Source of the DNA: Maniola hyperantus
Taxonomy: Eukaryota; Arthropoda; Insecta; Lepidoptera; Nymphalidae
Length of the DNA stretch: 64,000 nucleotides
Assembly: GCF_902806685.2 (NCBI RefSeq)
Contig: NC_048561.1
Location: 4,463,157-4,527,156 of the forward strand
Direction of reading: 5' to 3'
The position numbers and the translations under genes were made by a program. A model generated the notes under the pieces. It was not told where the DNA came from and ran no database searches. It saw only the letters and a list, made by a program, of their open reading frames with translations. Every line of letters begins with the position of its first letter. Position 1 is the first letter of the stretch. Shown in pieces: positions 56,250 to 64,000 of this stretch.

Positions 56250-56692
56250 ATTGTACTAAGTACGTTCTGCGAGCACTATTACAAACAGACACTGAATAGG
56301 TAACGCGACCGCTGTACCGATGAGACGCTACAGAAGTGTGATCGGCTACCGGCGGGTCTATCGAGTTTTGTTAGTTTCTCAGCGCGGCAGAGTAGCGACT
56401 GCGGCGAGCGGCTTGGTCCGATTCGACCAATCGTCGAACGATTTTAATTGTTCCGCGTGAGGGGGATGGAGGGGGGGGGGGGGGGGGTGCGGCGTAATTT
56501 CGAGGACCCCTGCCCCCTCTCCGCTCGCTGGTGATAAAATAATAATAATTATACCCCAAATTATTTAAAAAAAATAAAAAAAAAAAAATGTATGTATGTA
56601 TGTATGTATGTATGTATGTACGTACGTATGTAACGCATCTGGGTTTCACCCTTTTCGACTTTCTAAATTTACTTTAAAAATTAGGTAGGTGT

Positions 56693-56784
56693 GGTACGCG
56701 ACAGGTCGCGATGGCAGTCGGGAAGGGAACCCCTCCCCCCCCCCCGCATCATACCCCGATTGCCATCTCAACCTGTCGCGGACC
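56693..56784. mobile_element. MITE family C copy in the H2B-H2A spacer, unit 2
   Basis: Same as 48934-49025, so it was carried along when the unit was duplicated. Confidence 0.7.
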
Positions 56785-56917
56785 TATAGGTAGGTAGTTA
56801 GTTAGTTACCGTCTACTATGTTGTTGTTGTATAATATCTTATTAGGTAGATATACCTACGTTATAAAGATATTGTGTTGTATCGTTGATATCATTATTAA
56901 TATTGGAACAGTTTTGT

Positions 56918-56933
56918 GGCCCTGAAAAGGGCC
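56918..56933 (-). terminator. histone mRNA 3' stem-loop, H2A unit 2
   Basis: GGCCCTTTTCAGGGCC on the minus strand, 71 nt after the stop. Confidence 0.95.
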
Positions 56934-57004
56934 TTTTGTTCATTTCTTGATAGAAATAATATTGAGTAATCAATGTAGATAGATGGGCACCAAGGTGTAG
57001 GTGT

Positions 57005-57379
57005 TTAAGCCTTCTTCTCGGTCTTCTTGGGCAACAGGACAGCTTGGATGTTCGGCAACACGCCACCCTGTGCGATAGTCACGCCAGAGAGGAGCTTGTT
57101 CAGTTCCTCGTCGTTGCGGATGGCCAGCTGGAGATGCCTGGGTATGATCCTGGTCTTCTTGTTGTCGCGCGCCGCGTTGCCGGCCAACTCGAGAACTTCA
57201 GCGGCCAGGTACTCCATCACGGCCGCGAGGTAAACGGGCGCGCCGGCACCGACGCGTTCAGCGTAGTTGCCCTTCCTCAGCAGCCGGTGAATACGTCCGA
57301 CGGGAAACTGTAGACCGGCACGGTTCGAGCGAGACTTGACCTTTCCCTTAACTTTGCCGCCTTTGCCACGCCCGGACAT
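57005..57379 (-). CDS. H2A: histone H2A, unit 2 (promoter disrupted)
   Basis: Coding region identical to unit 1 (124 codons, start at 57379). Only 98 bp of upstream sequence remain. The TATA present in unit 1 (49730-49738) and everything beyond is replaced by the 3' end of a retrotransposon lying in the same orientation. The gene may be silent, weakly transcribed, or reached by read-through from the element. Confidence 0.95.
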   Translation of the reverse strand: MSGRGKGGKVKGKVKSRSNRAGLQFPVGRIHRLLRKGNYAERVGAGAPVYLAAVMEYLAAEVLELAGNAARDNKKTRIIPRHLQLAIRNDEELNKLLSGVTIAQGGVLPNIQAVLLPKKTEKKA

Positions 57380-57748
57380 TGTTGTTGAGAAGTTTAAAAA
57401 CAATCTAAATCACAAATGTACGTGTACGTTGTGTACACGCGTGCGAGCGGAGCGGTGAACTCTTTAAAAAACCATCGTGTTGTTGTTTCGGATTGACTAT
57501 GCTGCGTAGGCCCTACTGGCCGCTACAGCGTCACCGGGGGGGTTGGCGAGCGCGAAGCTCCGCCTGGGGGTGAGCCCTAGAGCTCGAAGAACAATTCAGA
57601 GTGATCGGGGGGCAACGCCATCCTAAGGGCGCCTCCTGCGAGGCTCGGACCACGGCTTAGGGTAACGTTGGGATGGGAGGAGCTGTTAATCTGATGTTTT
57701 GGTCAGTGGGTCCCCGGGGGCGTGACACATGGCCACGACCGGGTGACG

Positions 57749-60607
57749 TCAGGAATCGGGGACCTCGTCTTCGCCGGCGAAGACGCTGTAACTTTGTTTT
57801 GTGTAACCCTTCGAAAAGGGGGCATTGTCGGTCATTATCTGGTCGTCGGGATCGTTAAGGACATGCTTAGGGCGTCTTTTATCGGGAGGATCATTTCTGT
57901 CGGGTGTGTACGTCGCGGCCCCGACTACTAATGGGTTGGGGTGCCTAATAGCTTTCTCAAAATAATTTTTTGAGAGCTGTTTGAAGTAGTACGCTATGGT
58001 CGGGAGTTGGAGGTCTCTGTGGAGATCCACATTGCGCACAAACCACGGAGAGCCCGTGGCCATACGCATGAACTTGTTTTGTAGGATTTGGAGGGGTTTG
58101 AGAAAGGAGGGCGGCCGGTGAGCAAATGCGATACAAGCATAAGACATTATTGGCCGGATGCACGTCTTATATAGCGTGACTTTATGTCGAATAGACATTT
58201 TACTTTTGGCACAAATCATAGGGTAGAGGCGATTGAGCACAATCGTTGCACTATTTCGGACTCTACGGATGTGTGCTGCAAAAGTCATCTTACTATCGAA
58301 TGTTACACCCAAGTATTTGGCTTTCGAATGCCAGGGAATTGGACGGTCGTAGAGTGAGATTTCTTTTTGACGAAGTGAGTAAAGTCTAGTTTTAGACTTA
58401 TTAAAGAGCACTGCTGCGCTCTTGTCCGGGTTTACCTCGATTCTCCATCGACGGAACCAGTGACCCAGTTCATTGACCGCCTTTTGGAGTCGAGTTATTA
58501 CTATGTTGTAATTTAAGTGGGAGCAGTATAGTGCGGTGTCGTCCGCGAACTGGGCTATGTGAACGTACGGAGATCTGGGGATGTCCCTGGTGTATAACGC
58601 ATACAAAAGGGGTGAGAGCAGGGAGCCCTGGGGGACTCCAGCTCGGAGGGGTCTTGGAGAGGATAGAGTCCCATCCAGTCGATAACGGAAAGTTCGATTC
58701 GTGAGAAAGTCTCGTATTAACCATACAAGTCTTTTGGGCACGTTCAGTTGGAATAGCTTGTAAATCAAGCCGGCGTGCCATACCTTGTCAAAAGCTTTGG
58801 CTACGTCGAAGAATAAGGCTCCCGTTGAGATACCTTTAGTTTTAAATCGGTTGAACCCGAGAAGGATGTGCTCCGTGAGGCGGTGCACTTGGTGGACACA
58901 TGAGTGTCCAGTTCGGAAGGCGAATTGCTCGTCGTTAAGGAGATTGTTCTCCTCTACAAAGGACCTGAGCCGGATAAGGATAATTTTCTCATACACCTTG
59001 CCAAGAGTGTTGAGCAGACTAATGGGGCGGTAGCTAGTGGGGAGGTTCTTAGGTTTACCTGGCTTGGGGATTCCTATGACAGTAGCTTCTTTCCACCGGT
59101 CGGGGAAGGAGCATCCTGCCATAAGAGTGTTGAATATAACCACTAGGAGGTTGATTAGAACATCGGGGAGTAGTTTGAGAGTCTTATTATTGATAGTGTC
59201 GGGGCCGGGGGCTTTTTTAGCGTGTAGCTCTTTTATTATTTGGCGAACTTCGCCGCTGGTAGTTGGACTGATAGGATCACCGTCTGGTGCGGCGGAGAAA
59301 AGGTCTGCTAGTTCTACTTCAACCAGCTTTATATGGGAATTATCTAGCGAGATGGTGCTCGGGGTGCATTGGGATTCTAAACTGTCAGCCAAACATTCAG
59401 CCTTATCGGCGTCATCAAAGGCGGGTGGATTGTTGGGACGTAAAAGCGGAGGAGTCGCCGAGACAGGGTCGGCTTTGAGAGCCCTCGCCAGGCTGTAGTA
59501 GGCTACATGCGATGGCGTGAGCTCACTCAACCTCCTGTCCCATTGCTCTTCGCGGAGTTCGGCAAGGCGAGCCTTAACCTCCCTCTGGGCTCTCCAGAGT
59601 TCCCTCCGGTTGTCGGCATTCGGCCATGCGTCGTGGGCCCTACGTTTGGCATTCTTGATAGTGATCAGCTGTCTGGCGTCGTCCGGCAACTGTCGACGGG
59701 TGAAACCGTCCGGCATCTGACGGGAGCAGGCGCTGAGAGCATCGCGGATATGATTGGTAAGGTGCAGCGAGGCTGCATGCGCTTCATCGAGGCTACCTAT
59801 AATTTCAGGAATTTGGGATATATGCTCTGAGTCAATAGACTTGAGCTGGTCTGCTAGTTTTTTAAAATCTATGATTGTTTTGATCGGGGGGGCCGCATTG
59901 GGCGATGGTCCCAGCCTCATCAGTATGGGCCGGTGATCTGAGCAGAGCTCAGACAGCACCTCCAAAGGACTTACCTGAAGGGCAATGTTCTTCAGAAGTG
60001 CTATGTCTAGTATGTCCGGTCTGTCGGTTCGTCTGTCGTTACTTGGATAGCGAGTCGGTGTGTCCGGGGCTATAACTATGAAGTTAAGATCAGGGCGGCG
60101 GGCCAGTCTTTGAAGCTGAAGGCCTCGTGAGTTCGGGGAGCGGCAATTCCAACTTGAATCCTTGGCGTTAAAATCTCCGGCCAAGATGACGGAGTCTCCT
60201 AATGAGAGGAGTGCACGGATGTCACTTTCTAGCAGATCTTTCATGGGAGAGAGATAGACGGATGCTAGTGTGATAGACGGATGGCCAGTCACACTCACCT
60301 GACATATCGAAGCTTCGGTATTGGTCATATTCGGAGGATCGAGAGGAGTGCAGTGTAAAGCCCTTCTGTAGTATATGGCAGTGCCACCCATAGCAGTGGA
60401 TCTGTCATTTCTAATTATGTTGAAGTTTGCGATTTTAGGATTTTTCTTACTAGGTTTCAAGAATGTCTCTTGTACTAGAAGAATGTCAATTTGATGAGCG
60501 CACACAAACTCGCGGACCTCATCAATTTGATCACTAAGGCCGTTCGCGTTGTAAAAAGCGATAGATAGGGAATGGGGTTTTAATCTACCTAGGGTCGTAT
60601 TAGCCAT
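57749..60607 (-). CDS. Jockey-type ORF2: endonuclease and reverse transcriptase (952 aa)
   Basis: Catalyses target-primed reverse transcription. The N-terminal APE-type endonuclease spans about residues 10-230, with QETF near 47, GDFNAKDSSW near 146 and SDHRP near 222. Reverse transcriptase follows: IPKPGKP near 516, YRPISLLNTLGKVYEK, FFDVAKAFDKVWH, GVPQGSLLSPLLYALY, and FADD (catalytic, in place of YADD) near 688, then the thumb motif KYLGVTFDSKMTF. The start ATG overlaps the ORF1 stop by 8 nt (ATGGCTAA), a layout suited to coupled re-initiation. No internal stop. Confidence 0.95.
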   Translation of the reverse strand: MANTTLGRLKPHSLSIAFYNANGLSDQIDEVREFVCAHQIDILLVQETFLKPSKKNPKIANFNIIRNDRSTAMGGTAIYYRRALHCTPLDPPNMTNTEASICQVSVTGHPSITLASVYLSPMKDLLESDIRALLSLGDSVILAGDFNAKDSSWNCRSPNSRGLQLQRLARRPDLNFIVIAPDTPTRYPSNDRRTDRPDILDIALLKNIALQVSPLEVLSELCSDHRPILMRLGPSPNAAPPIKTIIDFKKLADQLKSIDSEHISQIPEIIGSLDEAHAASLHLTNHIRDALSACSRQMPDGFTRRQLPDDARQLITIKNAKRRAHDAWPNADNRRELWRAQREVKARLAELREEQWDRRLSELTPSHVAYYSLARALKADPVSATPPLLRPNNPPAFDDADKAECLADSLESQCTPSTISLDNSHIKLVEVELADLFSAAPDGDPISPTTSGEVRQIIKELHAKKAPGPDTINNKTLKLLPDVLINLLVVIFNTLMAGCSFPDRWKEATVIGIPKPGKPKNLPTSYRPISLLNTLGKVYEKIILIRLRSFVEENNLLNDEQFAFRTGHSCVHQVHRLTEHILLGFNRFKTKGISTGALFFDVAKAFDKVWHAGLIYKLFQLNVPKRLVWLIRDFLTNRTFRYRLDGTLSSPRPLRAGVPQGSLLSPLLYALYTRDIPRSPYVHIAQFADDTALYCSHLNYNIVITRLQKAVNELGHWFRRWRIEVNPDKSAAVLFNKSKTRLYSLRQKEISLYDRPIPWHSKAKYLGVTFDSKMTFAAHIRRVRNSATIVLNRLYPMICAKSKMSIRHKVTLYKTCIRPIMSYACIAFAHRPPSFLKPLQILQNKFMRMATGSPWFVRNVDLHRDLQLPTIAYYFKQLSKNYFEKAIRHPNPLVVGAATYTPDRNDPPDKRRPKHVLNDPDDQIMTDNAPFSKGYTKQSYSVFAGEDEVPDS

Positions 60608-62153
60608 TATAGGTCGCTTTTAAATTATTAATAGAAATGAGTAAACCCAAGTGTTGGGTGATCGCTGCTTTAGGATCCTTTCTAAAGGTCCTTGCGAAGA
60701 TCTCCATCTCCTCTATGTCGATGGAGGCAAGGACATTCTCAATCAGTTTGAGATTGTCCGCTGCGTTAGCCGCTGCGGAGGAATAGGGTGCTTGGCCTGG
60801 ATTGAATTGTATTAATTTAGGCGTAGTGGCCATGACCGGGGCCGTTTTGGCTGGCTTGGCTGAGGGTGCTTGGGGAGGAATGGGCGCCGGGGGGTTAGCC
60901 CTGGGGAGAGGTTTTTCCCACGCGTTGGATGCCGGAGCTGGCGCTGGGATAAATTTCTGAGCGGGCTTTGGAGTTGCTGCAGGTTTGCGGTCGGCTAATT
61001 TACCCCTTCGCTTCTGCTCTTTAGGGGCTTTCGGGCAACCGCGATAATTCGCGGTGTGTCCCTGTGTCCTGCAGAGCACGCAGCTGGGGGGTTCCTCAGT
61101 CTTTTGCGTCCTGGGGCAGTCGGAAGTCCCATGATCCCCTAGGCACTTAACGCACCTAGGGTGGGCGAAGCAATTTTTGGCGGAGTGGCCGTATAATTGA
61201 CAACGGTGGCACTGCCCCATCCTGCCTCGATTATGGGGGGGCTCAATTTTTAGGCCTGACAGCCGACACACTGAGCTAATATTATTGATTCTCTTCCCCG
61301 CAGGGGAGAGTTCTAGTGTGACTAGCACCATCTCGTAAGGAACTTTGGTTCTGGAGTGGTACATTCTGTGCACCTCCAGAACTGGTAGCTCCTGGGAAAG
61401 GAGGTCGGCTTTAATGAGCTCTGTGTCGAGCTCACGGGGGAGGCCTCGGATGACGACGCGTAGGACGCGTTCGTCAGGGAGGGCGTAGGTGTGAAATCCT
61501 ATGCTTTCCTGTCGAAGCATTTTAGTGAGGAGGCGGTGGTCGCCTGATGAGGGGCATTGTACCCTAATGCCCACCGCGGTCGAGCGGGCACTCGTAAACG
61601 ATATGCCCTGTTCGTCTAGCTTAGGCAGGACGCGCTGCCAGCTCAGCTTGTCCCGGATGTACAGGGGAGGGACTTTTTCCCTCGGCGGTTCCTCCATAGG
61701 GGAGTCATCCAGCTCCTCCTCGGGGGTATCCTGAGAGGTGGCGGGCTGGGACTTTGAGTCCGAGGGGGGTGCAATGCCCACCTTTTTAGGTGGATTTGCG
61801 TGTGACTTTGTAGCCTTCAGCTTGCGCTTCTGGCCCTTGGATTTCACAGTTGTGAAATCCTCCATTTCGGAGGAGGCCGGGGATGCCTCAGAGTGAGGCT
61901 GCACAATCGGAATTGGCTTGACAGGAGGAGACGTAGAGTCGTCCTCCATAGCCGTGGGGGGGGATGCCGGCGGGGGGCCGAAGCGCTCGGGCCTCCGCTT
62001 GGCGTCGATCTTGAATTTATCCAGATAATCGGGGTTGCTTTTAGCCAAGTCGGCTAACAGCGCAGTCATGTCTACATCTTTGTAGATTGTCTGCGGGACG
62101 TCCGGGGCCTGGCTGGGCCCCGGCTTTGAATGGGTGGGTTGTTCGGGGGCCAT
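60600..62153 (-). CDS. Jockey-type ORF1: Gag-like RNA-binding protein with CCHC zinc knuckles (517 aa)
   Basis: A Gag-like nucleocapsid protein that packages the element's RNA. The N-terminal ~170 residues are Pro/Lys/Ser-rich and disordered. About residues 170-310 form the RRM-like / PRE_C2HC-type region usual for this clade (VRVVIRGLPRELDTELIKAD style). At about 314-374 are three zinc knuckles: CHRCQLYGHSAKNC, CVKCLGDHGTSDC and CVLCRTQGHTANYRGC. A Pro/Ala-rich C-tail follows. Confidence 0.92.
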   Translation of the reverse strand: MAPEQPTHSKPGPSQAPDVPQTIYKDVDMTALLADLAKSNPDYLDKFKIDAKRRPERFGPPPASPPTAMEDDSTSPPVKPIPIVQPHSEASPASSEMEDFTTVKSKGQKRKLKATKSHANPPKKVGIAPPSDSKSQPATSQDTPEEELDDSPMEEPPREKVPPLYIRDKLSWQRVLPKLDEQGISFTSARSTAVGIRVQCPSSGDHRLLTKMLRQESIGFHTYALPDERVLRVVIRGLPRELDTELIKADLLSQELPVLEVHRMYHSRTKVPYEMVLVTLELSPAGKRINNISSVCRLSGLKIEPPHNRGRMGQCHRCQLYGHSAKNCFAHPRCVKCLGDHGTSDCPRTQKTEEPPSCVLCRTQGHTANYRGCPKAPKEQKRRGKLADRKPAATPKPAQKFIPAPAPASNAWEKPLPRANPPAPIPPQAPSAKPAKTAPVMATTPKLIQFNPGQAPYSSAAANAADNLKLIENVLASIDIEEMEIFARTFRKDPKAAITQHLGLLISINNLKATYNG

Positions 62154-62567
62154 CTCGACCCCGGTAATACTTGTTACCTCCCTGCCGAAGCAGGGAGATG
62201 AGTGCCTACTGTATGTAGCCCTACACTTGACCCCGTCCTTGGGTGACGGGGGTGTGAAAATGCCCTACGTTAGGCTGTTCACAGCCTTCGTCTTATTCTA
62301 GTGTACTTACTGTTTAAAACCGGACTCCAGAACTTCACCAACTAGAAATAACACAAAGCTTAAACCTATACCCAACACCGAAGCACCGTCACTACGTCAC
62401 ACAGTCGAATACGCTCTCCGAAACCGCTCGGATCGAACACCACTGCACACAAACGGAGGCTAATACGTCGAACGCGCGCCGTACTGATCGTATCGTGCGA
62501 TAAGATCTGCGTCTGGAAGCGACGTCTGCACGCGTTAGACGTTTCCCAGATATCCCCAGATATCCGG
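62154..62567 (-). promoter_or_regulatory. 5' UTR / putative internal promoter region of the Jockey-type element
   Basis: 414 bp of moderately GC-rich DNA before ORF1. Elements of this clade use an internal, downstream-type promoter. Here an additional TATA from H4 lies directly upstream. No promoter motif is fixed by eye inside it. Confidence 0.45.
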
Positions 62568-62580
62568 CCTGGTCGTCCGT

Positions 62581-62596
62581 ATTTATAGTATTTATA
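62581..62596 (-). promoter_or_regulatory. orphan H4 tandem TATA boxes, unit 3
   Basis: Same two TATAAAT boxes as the other units, but the H4 gene is gone. The start site expected about 25-30 nt downstream falls within the first ~10-20 bases of the retrotransposon. Confidence 0.75.
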
Positions 62597-63253
62597 GGTA
62601 CGCGCGAGAAAGAAAGAGACACACACAACAACTTGCTTGGTGGGACTGGGACGCGACGTCGAGAGACGCGGGGGGGGAGGGGAGGGGAGGGGTGGGGAGG
62701 AGGGTGTGTTTGTTGGTGTATGATTTAATAATATTGACAAAATTAGCTATCTATTAACGAAGGGATTATTTTGGAAAAAATAAAAAAAAAAAAAAAAAAA
62801 AAAAAAAAGTTAAATAATTAGGATTTCATGTGACATACCTATCAATTTATCAAAATCGGTTGCCGAGCCGTGAGTTAAGTTGCGTTACAAACGGACATAT
62901 ATAATATATATATATATTATTCAATATGTGCAGGTCAAAGACGTCATAATATTTTTTTTTTTTTTTTTTTTTTTTTAATTCATTACAGTCGGCGTGTAGG
63001 TGTAAGTATCTATAATAAAATAGGTACCTAGTAGGTACGTAATTAATTAACGTCTTATGATGTAGGTAGGTAGGTCGATACCTAACTACTGCATAGGGTA
63101 TTTTAATAGGTGATCAACAAAACCGCCAACACGAGCAGGTAGAGCAACTGTGTTAACACCGAGCACCTCATGTACGTGCAGGGTAGGTAGAATAGAATAC
63201 GAGAGAGAAGTAAAGTAGCCCTAGGTGGTAGTTATCTAATATGAAAGTTTTGT

Positions 63254-63269
63254 GGCCCTGAAAAGGGCC
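63254..63269 (-). terminator. histone mRNA 3' stem-loop, H3 unit 3
   Basis: GGCCCTTTTCAGGGCC on the minus strand, 77 nt after the stop. Confidence 0.95.
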
Positions 63270-63346
63270 TTTTGCATTGCTACGAATCAGGTAGGGTACC
63301 TACTACATATGATTAGGTAAGTGAGCACCCGACGACGCTCGCACAT

Positions 63347-63763
<417 letters not shown>

Positions 63764-63834
63764 CTACTAAAAGAGAGTGAAAAAAAAAAAATAACTTTTA
63801 TCGTGCGCGCGTCCAGTCGCAACTGACACTGTTA

Positions 63835-63841
63835 ATTTATA
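63835..63841 (-). promoter_or_regulatory. TATA box of H3, unit 3
   Basis: Minus strand TATAAAT as in the other units. Confidence 0.65.
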
Positions 63842-64000
63842 AAAATTTCCCCGCCGGGCTCTGAATCTTATATACGAATGACGCGGGGAGGAAAGGGGCG
63901 AGAGGGGAAGCGGGCAGGCAGTGCGCGCGCGACACAGACACATGATTGAAAGAGATTCGCTTATTATATAAATTTATTGTTGTGTTGTCCGGTATTAGGT

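Larger units (their letters stand above)
57478..62567 (-). mobile_element. Jockey-type non-LTR retrotransposon with two intact ORFs, inside the histone array
   Basis: 5.09 kb on the minus strand: a 414-bp 5' region with short GGATATCTGGG direct repeats at its very start, ORF1 (60600-62153), ORF2 (57749-60607) and a 271-bp 3' UTR ending GAAACAACAACAC without a long poly-A. ORF1 with CCHC knuckles plus an endonuclease-RT ORF2 is the Jockey-clade plan. The left flank is H2A 5' sequence and the right flank is H4 promoter sequence, so no target-site duplication exists and about 4.16 kb of the histone unit is missing. A truncated relative lies at 37631-39988. Intact ORFs suggest recent activity. 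Confidence 0.92.

Noticed and set aside
62366..62740. ORFs spanning the retrotransposon/H4-promoter junction
   Set aside because: They cross the junction by chance and include low-complexity promoter DNA.

Overview
The window is eukaryotic, AT-rich nuclear DNA, most likely from a moth or butterfly (Lepidoptera). It holds a split mitochondrial phosphate-carrier gene with GT-AG introns, tandem replication-dependent histone genes with metazoan 3' stem-loops, and many short interspersed repeats of kinds common in lepidopteran genomes. The species cannot be told from the sequence.

Layout. 1-1.4 kb: interspersed repeats. 1.9-8.5 kb: two related, apparently intronless, tail-to-tail genes, one on + (1891-3816) and one on - (8524-6882, one frame break). 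Both proteins begin with a Met-Gly myristoylation-type motif, then a coiled coil, then internal repeats; neither family is recognised. 9.9-26.8 kb: the last six coding exons of the mitochondrial phosphate carrier (SLC25A3 type). The 5' exon(s) are not visible, so the two coiled-coil genes lie either upstream of the carrier gene or inside its first intron. The 12.9-kb intron is packed with mobile debris: a LINE tail with target-site duplication, a foldback-like element, a mariner with both terminal inverted repeats, Tc1-like remnants and a structured ~167-bp satellite. One carrier exon has been amplified into a 143-bp tandem array just after its own donor site. 26.8-42.2 kb: no host gene recognised; MITE-like palindromes, SINE-like repeats, a duplicated 0.6-0.75 kb segment, fragments of a Jockey-type retrotransposon and a diverged satellite.

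42.2-64 kb: the edge of a tandem histone array. The unit is about 7.76 kb and carries all five genes on the minus strand in transcriptional order H2A, H2B, H3, H4, H1, each followed by a canonical histone stem-loop. Units 1 and 2 are almost identical. Between unit 2 and unit 3 a 5.1-kb Jockey-type non-LTR retrotransposon with two open ORFs lies in the same orientation as the histone genes. It replaces about 4.16 kb of array (the H2A upstream promoter, spacer, H1 and the H4 coding region). Its 5' end abuts the retained H4 TATA boxes of unit 3 and its 3' end abuts the TATA-less H2A of unit 2. This apparent capture of an S-phase promoter by a retrotransposon is the most striking arrangement in the window.

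The histone genes supply core and linker histones for chromatin assembly in S phase; the carrier imports phosphate into mitochondria. No functional link between the two loci is implied. Family assignments rest on recognising motifs by eye; no database search was run.
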